Of a stretch of DNA of 64,000 bases, positions 49,141-60,496 are shown in pieces. This DNA comes from Tamarix chinensis (taxonomy: Eukaryota > Streptophyta > Magnoliopsida > Caryophyllales > Tamaricaceae), in NCBI GenBank assembly GCA_030549775.1, contig CM060174.1:72605466-72669465 (forward strand), given 5' to 3'. The first letter of the stretch is position 1. Each line of letters begins with the position of its first letter. The notes beneath the pieces are model-generated. The model searched no databases, was not told the origin of the DNA, and saw only the letters and a list, made by a program, of their open reading frames with translations. Made by a program: the position numbers and the translations under genes.

Positions 49141-51119
49141 GACTGAGTCTGGCTCAACAGTCTTTCGCTTTACGTAATTAATGTCTTATCCGTGTCTTAT
49201 TGAATCACATCACACCCTTGACATGCATGTGGTTGATACTCTACTTCTTTCCCCTCCAAATGGATCGTCCCATATCTTGAGACTCGTATCTCTTCTCACA
49301 TCCGACATCCATCCTCTATAGACTTAGGCATAGTGGCACATAGTAAGGCACAATCTCCAAGAATATAGGATATCCCAACACATATGATATCGACTCCACA
49401 TGTCCTCATCCCTCTAGGGTTCCTCCTCGGAGACCCTAATCAGGCCTATGTGGCCCAACTCTTTCTTACTTACCCGAACGTTACTTTGTTCTCTATCTCG
49501 CACCTCATTTTTATTAGGAAATTCCCCAAATGTATTACTTTATCTCCCAAGTCCGCGTGTGACCGACAAGACCCTAGTTGGCCGCGCCAAACCCTAGCGC
49601 TTTACCTCCTCAAAAAGTAACCTTCCTCTTTCACCCCAAAATCTCTTCTCTCATTTAGAACCCCATGCTCATCCTTTATATAAGTGATTCCTTGCTCTCA
49701 ACCCCATACTCCATCCTTCCTTGATCATTTTTACCCTTGTACCCTTCAAATTCCTCATTTTCTCTCAAAACCCTAATTGGGTCCCTTAGACACCCTTACA
49801 TCGACCCACGTAGAATTTTGCACCCAAGTCTCCAATGGACCCATAACTTTGACATTATCTTATTTACTTCCTAAATCAACTTTCCTCACGTAAGATTCAT
49901 CCCCATGCCGACTTTAAATACTCCATGCAGACTCCCCACCACACACTTACTCGCAAAACCCTAATCAGGTTTCTTATGCACCAACTCACGTACTATTTTC
50001 ATACCAAGTCTCCAATCACTCTAAGACTCTCCAAAACTCTTACTTACAACCCAAATCAACTTTTCCCACGTAAGGATCACGCTCATGCAAGATCTAGTTC
50101 CCCCATACAAACTTTCCAAACGTCCACTTTCCCGTTGTTCTTTTATTATCGGTTCATGCTACCAAAACCCTAGCATGCATGTCCTAGAGGGCCATATCAT
50201 GTCACATCATCAAACATCAAACATGGAACACGTCATGCTCGTATAGTATAAGGCACACACATCATACCTCATTATCCACGCTGCGCTACACAAAACAGAT
50301 TGTTCTTAGCACATGCATAATACACATTAACAAGACATACTCGTCATTCATCAACACATTACATCACACATAGCACAGGGCCATAGCTTCGTCCTTACCT
50401 AGGTAGGCACTGGGCTTGGAGCACGCTCCTCTAGCTCCTTAGGGCTCGGATCGGGGTCACCTATGAAAAGGGGAAAAAGCTAAGTATTAATTTCCTTTAT
50501 AAATACTATCAACCCTTATTCTAGTTTAACGTTAGGGTTTTTATTACTAAAAAGGGTATTATACACAAACTAGGGTTTTTACCTTAGAATTAGTATACTA
50601 AATATTAGTAGTCAAAATATATTTATTTTTTTGATACTTATTGTTACACTTATTTTATTAAACCCATTAGTTCTAATCTTGTAGTAATAGGGTTTATGCT
50701 AGCTATAGGAAAATAGTGTTAGTATTAATAAAATAGTGACACTAATGTCTAGTGATAGAAACCCTAGCATTTTAAGGCCAAGTCTATTAATGGCGTTATA
50801 TTTGAAATAATAATATTATAAGGTCACAATATTACAAGTAACTATTCCTAAGGGTGATAATGATAATAGTTGTATATTCTTGAATAATAAATGGGTTCAA
50901 ATGCTTTTGATTACAACAATAAGGTAGTGATAGTAGTAGTAATAGTAATAGCTAATAGCCTAATAATAGTGTCTTAGTAATGAGGTTAGGGTTAATGTTA
51001 AGTGGTATGGTAATAAGGTTCAAGTACTCTTCTTAGTTAACAACCACATGATATTTACTAGCTTGAGTTAAGTAACATGGATAAGAACAAAAGTAGTATT
51101 ATTATTAACAATAGTGATA

Positions 51120-51138
51120 AATGTGTTAGGTATAATAA

Positions 51139-51200
<62 letters not shown>

Positions 51201-51445
51201 GTAATAATAATAATAACAATAATATAACCAAGTAAGGTTAAGCAATAATAATAATAACCATAGTAAGGATAATGGAAACAATAATAATAAAAATGTTAAT
51301 ACTAATAATTATAAAAATAAGACCAAAGTTAAGTATAATACAAGTTAGGGTTTAAAAGGGATGTTAGTATTAGTAAGAAAATAAGAACATTAATGATGGA
51401 GACAATAATAATGATAATAATAATAATAGTAATAATAATGAAAGA
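51120..51445. repeat. (ATA)n microsatellite in B2
   Basis: Runs of ATA/ATAATA interrupted by short unique pieces; the counterpart of 7400-7800 in B1. Confidence 0.9.
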
Positions 51446-51509
51446 AAAAAAATAATAATAGTATTAATATTGGTAGAAAATAGTAGCAGTTATATAAAAG
51501 GGGTATTAG

Positions 51510-52790
51510 GGTTTGGATGAGTGGAGAACCACCTAGGGTCGGTGGTGGTCCGGCGGCGGCGCGTGGCGGCGACAGCGGTAGCGGTGGAGGAGGAGAAGAG
51601 GGGGAAAGATGGAGGTGGTGGTTAGATGGGAGGAGAAAAGAAGAAGTTTGAGGTGGGGGAAGAAACAACAGATGAAGGGGAGTAGAATGAGGGTGGTGGC
51701 GTGAGAAGGGCGGCGGCGCGCGATGGTGGACGCGGCGGCCGAAGGAGGAAGAAGGTGGTGGAAAATGGTGGAGGCCGGTAGAGAAGGAAGCAGGGGATAA
51801 GGAGGGTATGGGTAGGTAGGGGAGGGCCTGCAGGTTACTTTGGGATGTGGAAGGAGGGTGGAACACGGCGGAGGTGGCGGCTACAGGCGGCGTAAGGGGC
51901 GGCAGCGACTGGAGGAGGGATTTTTAAGCAGGGAACTTCGCACGGCTATGGCGGCACATGCAAGGCAGGGTGGAGGGTGGCGGTGGTTTGGTTTTGTCGA
52001 GGAAGGTGCAGGGGTGTTTTTGGTGGCCAGCAGTGGCGGCGGCGATCACCGGCGGCGGTGAAAACCTCGTCTGTTTTTCAGGCGACAGAGAGGTAGAGTT
52101 TCGGGGTAAAAATCGTAGCACTGGTTATGGTTGTCGATGGGGGGTATTTATAAGCAATTGGGGGGAAGGAAAACGACGAAGGGAAGGGAGGTGGAACGCG
52201 GGGCAGGCGCGGCAGGTGGCCGGCCGACGGTGGCAGTGTCTTGTGCCCTACGATTTGCAGGGTACGTTTGGCTATTTTTTGGAAAAAGGAAGGGGCAGCA
52301 GGACGCGTGAGGGAGTGCTGGGTCGAATTGGGGAAGAAAGGGACAGAAATGGCAGGGGGGATGTCGGACGGCAGGCGGCAGGTTGCAGGCCTACGCGGGA
52401 GGGGGGGAAGAAGACGACCCCTGGACCGGTGGTCAAGGAGGAAAAGAAAACAGGGGAAACCGGCCGGTTTGGCAACGGTTATAAGATCTATAAGTCAAAC
52501 GCGGCGTATTGGGGTTTATGGGAGGAAAACGCAACGTCGCGTCGAAGGCTGGCAACGGTCGATATGACACTTAACGCGGCGCGGCGTTTCGGCGACTTTA
52601 GTGTCGAAACGTAGCGCTTTGTTCCACAGGTGGCTGGGCTCGCTGGGCCGCGGGCGAGAAGAAGGAAGGAGAGGTAGGTTTGGGTCGGGCGAGGCCCAAC
52701 TTCGGCGGAGGAGTGAAAAAAAAAAGAAAAAGAAAGAAAAGAAAAAGGGGAAAAGGAAAAGAAAGGATTTATTTAGGGTTTTGGATTTTG
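51510..52790 (-). other. GC-rich promoter and leader region of B2
   Basis: GC-rich with open frames on both strands (218 codons plus, 158 minus) that are low complexity. The B1 frames at the same place are different, so these are not genes. It contains the TATA box and the CG-palindrome motifs at 52497-52620. Confidence 0.6.
52145..52152 (-). promoter_or_regulatory. TATA box of LTR B2
   Basis: TATAAATA on minus within TTATAAATACCCCC, equivalent to 6861-6868 in B1. Confidence 0.6.
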
Positions 52791-53082
52791 CATAAATTAT
52801 TTAGAATATTTTTGGGCTATTTAGAATATTAATATTTAGAAAATATTAAATAAATTCCTTTTTTTGCTTAGTTTAGACTATTTTAGATAAATTTCCTTAA
52901 CCTCCATGCTAATTAGAAAAATACCCAAATTTTCTTCCAATTAAATTATTTATTATTTTCCTCTTAATTTACTTTAATTAATTCTCTAAATTTTAATAAA
53001 TGAATTTATATAATTGATTTTCCTAATAATTCCTTATTTGACCATAATTTTAAAAATTAGGGTTTTGGGGTATTTCATTCTT

Positions 53083-53618
53083 CTTCTTCTTTGATTGTAC
53101 ATAAAAAATTTGATGAACAATGGATGAAGAAAATATCTCCCTATTTCTCTTTTGTTGTACGTATGTGTGTCTATGATTTTAAACTTTTATTTTCTACAGA
53201 ACAAAGAGAAAAAGCACAACCCATGTAGTGCTTTCTATTTATTACGTGTATAAGTAGAAGGGAGTTGGTTATTATAACCAACTCTGTCCTTTCCCTCTTA
53301 ATTGCAAAATTAGAAAATTGAGATAACTAGTTAAAGAAATAATTAAATTATCTCTTTTTTTTCTCATCACATGTCACACATATGCTTATATCCATAATTA
53401 TTTATTTCTAATTTTTTTATCAAGAATTAGATAGAGAGATATAATATTAGGTTTAATTTCTAACATATTACCATGCAATATAAAATTTGTGGCCAAACTT
53501 TGTATCTAATTTAATATGGACCACACCAAGGGTTAATATATGTATATATATAAGATATAACATAATTTATTTATAAAATAATAACAATAATTTTATAAAA
53601 CAAAAATATATATTAACA
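53083..53618 (-). repeat. Copia 5' LTR, proximal part
   Basis: It continues the LTR after B2 and matches 42430-42947. It ends TATTAACA, followed by TATTA. Confidence 0.8.
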
Positions 53619-53996
53619 TATTAAACCTACTTTTGACTCTTTTACTTACTCTACAACAAACAATAATAAAAATGACACTTCCTAGAAAGTCTTATCTCAC
53701 TCTACCTTCCTCATACCAAATGATACCTTAGTAAAAGGAAATTAAAGATTGATTAAAATTTTAAGGATATATCTAGTTTTGATTATAATGTTGGGCTTTG
53801 AGGAACATGTCAGGTTTTAGGGATTGGGTTGGGGATTTGGATCATAGATTGAGCTAGGGATTATCCAATAATAAAAATTCAAGGATTATAATGTCTTTGG
53901 GTATTAATTTATTTATTAGGTTTTGGGATAGAGATGGAGTTTCTTCCCCCATTGTTATCCCTACTTCTGCTCCACTCTTTCTTCCTATCTAATGAC

Positions 53997-54499
53997 TACT
54001 AGTACAAAAATATAAATAAAATAATAATTTATAAACGATTGTTGAGACAAGAACAATCGTATATAACACATCTAATAAAAATTGGATTGGTTTGGAAAAA
54101 AAATTAGGATTATTGTGGGAAGCTCTAGATTATTAGTTATATAACTACAACAATTGTCTATAGTGTCCCCTACAATGTGCATTTAAAAGAAGATAATAAA
54201 CTGTGGTTATAATCTAGAACAACCTCATATATTCTATCAGATTTGTTTTTGTTTTAATTTTTTTAGGGTATCGATGATGGTTATAAGCTATAATTGTTAT
54301 CTATCCTTTAATTCACATTTAAAAAAAAAATTAGGTTGTAGATGCTGGTTTTATACTATAGCTATCATCTATACCTTAATCAATAATTTTTTCCTCTTTC
54401 CTTCACTTTAACCTAGAAAGATTTTTTTTACTTTCAACTACTTACCCAAACACAAAAAAGAGAATTTCTAGAGTTGTGAAAAACATCTACTATTTCTAC
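53997..54499. mobile_element. Possible non-autonomous CACTA-type element
   Basis: The start ACTAGTACAAAAATA (about 53998) and end TATTTCTACTA (about 54499) are roughly inverted. In between, short motifs of the ACGATTGTTG / AACAATCG / TATAATTGTTATC type recur in both directions, like CACTA subterminal repeats. The ends are imperfect and no TSD was confirmed. Confidence 0.3.
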
Positions 54500-55041
54500 T
54501 AGGGCTATGTAAAAAATTTGGGATCTGAATATTCAATACGCCATCTTAAAAATTCGATCCGACATTTAGGATATTTGATCTTATTTTAGTCAAAAGGATA
54601 TCTAATATTAAGATTATGTGATTTGTCACTAGACTAGTAGATTCGAAAACATATATGATATTTTATTGATTATTTCAATAGTACATCTTAATTTTATATA
54701 TTTATAGTTTAAAATTTTAAAATTTTATTTATTTTTATATTTAAACTTTTATAATAGTACTTTAATGTCTTTTTTTATAAAATAAGAAACTTATATGAAT
54801 ATAAATATGAATATTAATTGATATATATACAATCTTTTTTTTTATTATAAATCATCTAGCAAAACTTATTAAACTTGATAAAATAGTATTTTTAATATGG
54901 ATTTTGGATATATTTAAATCCATTCCATATATAGTATGTATTTTTAGGATATTCAGAATTTAGATATCTTGTCTAAAATGTACATTATGGATATCCAAAA
55001 AAATTTAAACGGATACGGATACTCGATTTTACACACTCTTA
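54500..55041. mobile_element. Possible hAT-like MITE
   Basis: TAGGGCTATGTAAAA at the left and TTTTACACACTCTTA at the right form imperfect inverted ends. The inside has repeated GGATAT(C/T)(C/T) and ATATCC motifs. This is a common plant MITE pattern; the TSD is not clear. Confidence 0.4.
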
Positions 55042-56545
55042 CCACCTCAAAGATTTGTCATCAGTGACCATTGTTATCTTTTTCATTTCCTTTCATCATC
55101 TTTTTTATTCATCATAGTTCAAATATACATTTTTCTATTTCATTATTGTTTAATTTTGCACAAACCCTTGAGTTATCCATGATTAAATAGTTTTGCTTCC
55201 TTATAATATGCTTGCTCAATTTTGTTGTTTAATATGTTATATACCATTTAAAAGTGTTGACAAGTGTTTCTTGGAATGTTTTTTTTATTGCTATGGGGTT
55301 TTAGAATTTTTATTATTCGCTTGGTTGCTACTATTTTATCTATAAAGAGAATAATAAATATGTTGCTACTAATTCAAGTATTATTTAGTGTCATGTGGTT
55401 GTATAATTTTACAGTATTTTCATTTTTCTTGTTCTTTGGTAAATTGATAGGGAATAAATTCATGAAATTTTATAGCAGTTTCTATAATATTTAGTTGGTG
55501 TGTGCTGAAATTTTTAAATATAGCAAGAGAAGCTGGGTTTTGGAATTTTGATAGCTTGATTTTGTGAAAAAAATAATAATAAAACTTTTCAATGCCATAT
55601 TTAAATCCAAAAGATTATTTATTTTATTGTCTCATTTATATATTGTATCTCAAGATGATCAAGGAGGAAAGACACTAAAGGAAATAGATAATGTGGAGAT
55701 AAATAAAGTATCTGAGTTAAGACATAAGGGACTTAGATTTGTAGTTGATGAGTTTACTAATAAAGGGGTGTCAACTATAGAGAATAAGACATATTATATA
55801 ATATATATAAAAATGATAGAGATCATATAATAGTTTCCATTATGGTTCATGACTAGATAAATATAGTTAATGCGATGAAGAAGAAGTCATGGGGGTATAT
55901 AGATATAATGAGCAATTTATGTGCCAATATTATATCATCATTTAAACTATATACTAATATTATGTATTTTTGTCATGATGTAGAGTGTTTTTCATGTGCC
56001 CGATCAATGTAAGAAGAGTATACTTCAAAAGTGTATTAAATATTAGAAAGACTTTAAGTCTAATTTATCATATCTCTGCATGGTTGTTGAGAATAAAAAT
56101 TACCTATCACAACCACTAGTGGTTTCCATGATCACACTCTAGCACTGTGTAGAGTTTGTTGAGTCTAAAATGTTGGAATAAGCTAAGGTCTTTAACCACT
56201 CATATTATATATTATACCTTAAATAATACTCATAATCATAATATATATTGATTTTTATCTATAATATGTATGTTGTTGGCAATAGAAGAAGATTGAAAAG
56301 GCAAAAGAAAACGTGAAGAAAAATTTTCAGCCTTAAAAAACTCGTGCGCCAATAGTAATTTTGCAAGAAAGGAGTTGGTAAGGAAGTAAAATAGATCTTT
56401 ATAAATTGATTATTGTTAGTTTAAATCTATAATAACTAAATTGATTTTAACTTGATTCCAAAGGAGAATAAGGCAAAGGACTATACAGAAAAAGAAGGCA
56501 CTCTATATGTATTTCCTTTAAGAGTGGAAGCCTAGGTGAGATCAC
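55042..56545. other. AT-rich stretch, no feature recognised
   Basis: Open frames at 55264-55494 and 55564-55830 show no recognisable domain. They may be remnants of the DNA transposon whose coding traces lie at 57108-57690, but I cannot show this. Confidence 0.4.
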
Positions 56546-57060
56546 CACCACAAAAAGGGTTTTTAATAAGAGTTTTTAAAAGGGTTTTAATAAAAAATTT
56601 AAATATTTATTGAATCAAGCATTATTAAAATTTTAATAATGGTTCAAAAATAGTCATAAAAAATGAAAATAAAAAATCCATAAAAAATTGTGGTTTTCAT
56701 AACAGTACACCAAGAAAATGTTATTAAAAGAAACAATTTAATAACCATAAAACATAACAAATCCTAATTTGATTCTGTAACTAATAATAATTAGCAATAA
56801 GTGCATGATTTAATAATGATTTTCGGCCAAAACCATTATTTAAATGTACATCTTTACATTAAATATGTAATTATGTAGTAATGAAACCCTAATTCATATT
56901 GGATAAGCATTTAATTCACAATTTTTCAATGATTATTTTCTTTTGATAATCGTTATTAAAACCTAGTTTTAATAACAGTTTAGAAAAGAACCATTATTAA
57001 AATGTATTTGTTTTTATAAATTGTACATTTTTGTTCTAACTCACATACACAATTGTATGT
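56546..57060. mobile_element. CACTA-like terminal region
   Basis: It starts CACCACAAAAAGGG. It then has many short repeats of TTTTAATAA, ACCATTATTAAAA and TAATAATGGTT in both orientations, the usual make-up of a CACTA subterminal region. It lies just beyond the protease-like remnant, as expected for the 3' end of a minus-strand CACTA element. Confidence 0.4.
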
Positions 57061-57107
57061 TAAAAAAAGCCGGTATATAATATTGTAACTTTATATACCT
57101 TTAAAAA

Positions 57108-57407
57108 TTAATGCAAAATATATGCATAAATAAGATAATGAAGTAATAAGTATATTAACATGTTAATTAAATATTTTCCTTTAGAATAAGCAACAGCAAG
57201 AAGAATGGAATATTTTTGGAGGTAACCAAACATATATACTTTATTTTGATTAGGGTGGGCAATGAACAAAACACAATGTTCACTTGCGAGATGAGGTATA
57301 AGATAAAGCTTTTTTTCGTACCCCTCGATTAAGATGTAATCCTCTACATATTTTATGTGTCTACCATCACTTATTGTAGTATGGTAAGCTATGTAGTATG
57401 GAAACAT
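57108..57407 (-). pseudogene. CACTA-associated Ulp1-type protease remnant
   Basis: The open frame (99 codons) contains KKLYLIPHLASEHCVLFIAH followed by PNQNKVYMFGYLQK. This resembles the part of Ulp1-like C48 proteases around the catalytic His (normally ...HW(V/I)L...VYYLDPL) found in many plant CACTA elements. The His is kept, but the usual Trp and the Asp after VY(F/Y) are missing, so it is not active. Recognition is by motif only. Confidence 0.4.
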
Positions 57408-57561
57408 GACTAGTAATCAACCTATGGATAACACTAATGATGATTATTTTTTAATAACTAATTACTCATATATATATATATATATATATATATAAGATCA
57501 TAAAATTATAGAAATCAACAAAAAGTGTTAAAATATATGATATGAAATAATAGTTACTTAA

Positions 57562-57684
57562 CATATACAGTAATATTTGTTGTTGACATCCATTCATGCT
57601 TATAGATGTCATTGATAATCTTCGCCGATACCATGTAAATGGCTTCTTCCTTCCCAACATATTCGGAAGGACAATCAATTATAA
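57562..57684 (-). pseudogene. CACTA-type coding exon remnant, upstream of the protease part
   Basis: One minus frame gives an uninterrupted stretch IDCPSEYVGKEEAIYMVS, then KIINDIYKHEWMSTTNITVYVK, reaching a candidate donor GTAACT. I recall similar wording in the region before the protease in plant CACTA proteins. The frame differs from the longer listed open frame across this place. Confidence 0.4.
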
Positions 57685-57696
57685 TTACACAGCTAC

Positions 57697-58696
57697 CGAG
57701 GAAGTTTAGGGTGTAAAAATATAACATCACAAAAGATGGTGGTGGTTGGTGGGGTTTTTGTAGTTGTTGGTTCTCCTCTGAATATGGAATCTTTTATGGG
57801 GTACCTAATTTTTTATTATCTAAATCTCTTTCCTTTCTCAACACCCTCTTTTGTTTTGATCCTTACACTAAAAACTCTCTTTACCTTTATCTTAGGAACA
57901 TTCTTATTTTTTGATTCCTTAATTTATAGTATTATATATATATATAATAAAGAAGGTATAAACAATGTATCTAACATGTTTGGTATAACAAAGATGGAGG
58001 GTGTTATCACCTCTTTAGTAGTGGGACATATTTAGTTTGTGGGCCAAGGCACGAAGCTTTCAACACCTTGGTTGGCTCATCGTCTTCTTTATAATAAAGA
58101 GATGATCATTAGAATGCCAATACATACAGTTCTCGTATTTGGGGTTAAGATAAACCTATGGATCATTAATTTTTTTGTACCATGATTGATGTGTATCCTT
58201 CCTTATACCAAAAAATGGAGTGGTCATTATCTAACAAGTTATATTTATGTAAACCCTAAAATAAATTATTACATACTGTTAATTATTGTGTTGATACTTG
58301 ATACCTTTTATATAAATTTATAGGTTGATATGCTCATCTTAAGAAGAGAAGAAAAACATATATAGACTTCACAACTATATCTAACGTTATTTACATTAGG
58401 TGAGTGAAGTGGATCATGTGAATATGAATTAAATGACTTATACCCTTGAGATTTGATGGAGGCCAACTTTTTCTCTATTTTGGCCATTCATTCAAATACC
58501 ATGTTTTATTTTTGGGTCAAGAGATCTACCTAGTCATTGGTGTTTCAAGGCCCATGTGATCAACCATACACACTTGTTCTTGTAACCACAATCCAAGACC
58601 CATGTGTCTTTCGGGGTGTTCTTCAATTCCTGTTACTTGTGACATGATACTATATTGATCTATACCCTTAATATAATTTGATATTTCAAGTTCAAC
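57697..58696. other. AT-rich stretch between DNA-transposon remains
   Basis: Nothing definite was found. The region may be further interior of the decayed CACTA element. (TA)n precedes it at about 57470-57493. Confidence 0.35.
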
Positions 58697-59466
58697 CACA
58701 ACAAGAAAAGTGAGTTTGGATGACGATTTCTATGATAATAGGACGACAAAATAGATTTTGTTTCCCTTGGTTGTATTTTGGGCGACAAAAATATATTGTT
58801 GTCCTTCTTTTCTTTAGGTTAAATTTTTTTTATAATCATTACCCTTTGTTACATTGGAGAAAAAATATATGGGGCAACAAAGACATTTTATGTCACCCAT
58901 AGTCAATTTTAGGCAATGATATTATTTTTTGTTGCACATAAGGTAGTTGGGCAACAATTTCATTTTTTGTCGCTCTTACTTCAGTGTTGGGTCACGATAT
59001 TTATTGTTGTTGCTTATACTTCACTTTTGAGCCACACTTTTATTTTTTTGTTGCCCATAATTCAGTGTTGGGCAACAATATTATTATTTTTTTCCCATAC
59101 TTCGGTAAATTGCTGTTGAAAATTTTAAATCCGACATTTTAGAGTGTGTTTAATATAGGAAGTGCGTTATATGTTCAAATGAAAACTCAAAATTTAAGGA
59201 ATATGTTCAAATGTTTGTTTGTTCAAAATATGTATTGTTTTTTTTTCCTATTATATAAGGACGCGCAAAGTGTCCCCGTAGGAGTCTAGGGGCAGTGAAG
59301 CGCCCCCAAAAGCTAAACAAAAAATCAATTTCTGATAGGTAAAAAATATATTATGGATTATTTTGAGCTACTATAATCTGGGCAACAAGATTAATTTTGT
59401 CTCACAAAAAGAAGTGTTGGGATACGATTATATATTTTTTTGCCCATTGCACACTTTTCCCTAGTA
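58697..59466. mobile_element. Probable non-autonomous CACTA element with subterminal repeats
   Basis: The left end is CACAACAAGAAAAG, very close to the classical CACTACAAGAAAA. Many copies of TTGGGCAACAA(T/A)ATTATT and (T/G)TTGCCCATA follow (58740-59100, again 59380-59450). The right end TTTTCCCTAGTA would fit a CACTAGGGAAAA-type end. The two ends do not pair well and the 3-bp TSD is unclear. Confidence 0.45.
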
Positions 59467-59519
59467 CCCAAAATTTTTACCTCTGCCACCTGGCTCCCAC
59501 ACATAAATGAAACAAAATA

Positions 59520-59760
59520 AACTTTCCCTCTTCATTTTGCCCAACCCTAATCCTTCACAATTGCATCTCTGGTTCATCTTCTTCATTTCATTTCATCTGT
59601 TAATCTTCCACCCTCTTCTCCAACTTTATTATAGAAAGTGTGTTGTCTCCTAAATCTTCTTCTCTAGTTTGATAATTTTGTCGGTGCAGGTCTTGTTCAG
59701 AAACATTCATCTTCCTCCATCTAATTTTCTAGGTAGAAAATGGTGGTAAGTCTTATTTTT
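59520..59760 (+). other. Gene-leader-like sequence with a two-codon first exon
   Basis: It is pyrimidine-rich with AACCCTAA (a telo-box-like motif) at 59543-59550. Then ATG-GTG at 59740-59745 is followed at once by GTAAGT, a strong donor. Several plant ribosomal-protein genes start this way. No following exon is visible within the next 4 kb, so this may be a captured or broken 5' end. Confidence 0.25.
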
Positions 59761-60369
59761 TTGGATCATTTTTCTCTTTAATTGTTTCAGTTTCCTTGAA
59801 TGTACCTTTTTAATTTAGTGTTGTATGTGCGTGTATATTGTTGGTTTGATAATTCGTTTTGATTGTATGTTGCTGGTTTGATAATTCATTTTTTCCCTTC
59901 AATTGGGGGATGTGATGGTTTGGAAAGAGTCAGGTTTGAGTCATACCACATATGAAATGCTATGTTGCTTGAATCATACAACAAGAAAATTGAACTTCTT
60001 ATTATTTTACCACATATGAAATGTTGTCTGTAGGTTTACATTATACAACCAAATCTCACTCATGATATGCCTAAACATCTGGAAGAGGCTGTGTGTTTAA
60101 TATGAGTTATACTTCATTTAAATGGATTCCAACAAATGTTACTTTTGCTAAGCTCTCTGCTGAAAAATCTCTGATTTTAGTCGGAATTTTACACCCCTCA
60201 TTTGCAATTCAATTACCAAAAATGAAAATTAATGAAAATAAGAAAACCTTGGTACATGACTTATGTATAGATTTTTATTTTAATATTGTTCCTTCACAAC
60301 ATCATTGTCAAGAATTCTAATGTTATGTTGTTCCTAAATAATAGCTTAAGTTTATTTCTTGTTGCATCA

Positions 60370-60496
60370 ATCTTGCTGCACAAATGGTAGACACTTATAG
60401 TATTAAAGTATGCTTCTTTCAAAATATTTGCAACTAAAACATGCAAATCTTCTTTGCTAGGATTTGGGTTGATCTTCTTGATTGTTTTACCTTTAC
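60370..60496 (-). pseudogene. Fragment resembling the DEK C-terminal domain
   Basis: After a good acceptor (CTCTTTTTGCCTTTTAG) the minus strand reads GKGKTIKKINPNPSKEDLHV, then LVANILKEAYFNTIS. This is like the start of the C-terminal domain of plant DEK chromatin proteins (P(S)xEDLHxxVxxILKExDFNT). Similarity fades after FNT and no other DEK exons are seen. It is probably a gene fragment. Confidence 0.4.

Larger units (their letters stand above)
47865..53077 (-). mobile_element. B2: solo-LTR-like element, 5.2 kb, TSD TTCTT, inserted in the Copia 5' LTR
   Basis: The plus strand starts TGTAACACCCCC and ends GGGGTATTTCA, flanked by TTCTT (47860-47864 and 53078-53082). It is an inverted, colinear relative of B1: CCCCACCATCGGTGGATCAT (48282), array (48544-49140), CTTACGTGGG-type middle, ATA microsatellite (51120-51440), GC-rich leader (51510-52790) with TATA box, and CG motif cluster. 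The empty site is preserved in the other Copia LTR, so the boundaries are secure. There are no coding domains. Confidence 0.88.
42145..53618 (-). mobile_element. Degenerate Copia (Ty1) retrotransposon, split by B2
   Basis: The 3' LTR is 42145 to about 42947. The 5' LTR is 47558-47864 plus 53083-53618, interrupted by B2 and its TSD. Both LTRs have the same order, for example AAGCACAACCCATGTAGTGC in each. Ends are TGTTA...TTAACA; the flanks AATTA and TATTA form a TSD with one change. A primer-binding site lies next to the 5' LTR. The internal part has gag, integrase and reverse-transcriptase remnants in Copia order (integrase before RT), with stops, a deletion and a foreign C-type segment. The 3' LTR lacks its first bases, and no polypurine tract is visible. 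It cannot move by itself. Confidence 0.85.

Noticed and set aside
51390..52614. 158- and 218-codon frames in B2
   Set aside because: Same reasons as in B1; different frames in the homologous copy.
55264..55830. Two plus-strand frames (76 and 88 codons)
   Set aside because: AT-rich composition, no domain, inside a DNA-transposon-rich area; no support as genes.
60093..60320. 75-codon plus-strand frame
   Set aside because: No recognisable similarity; partly antisense to the DEK-like fragment flank.
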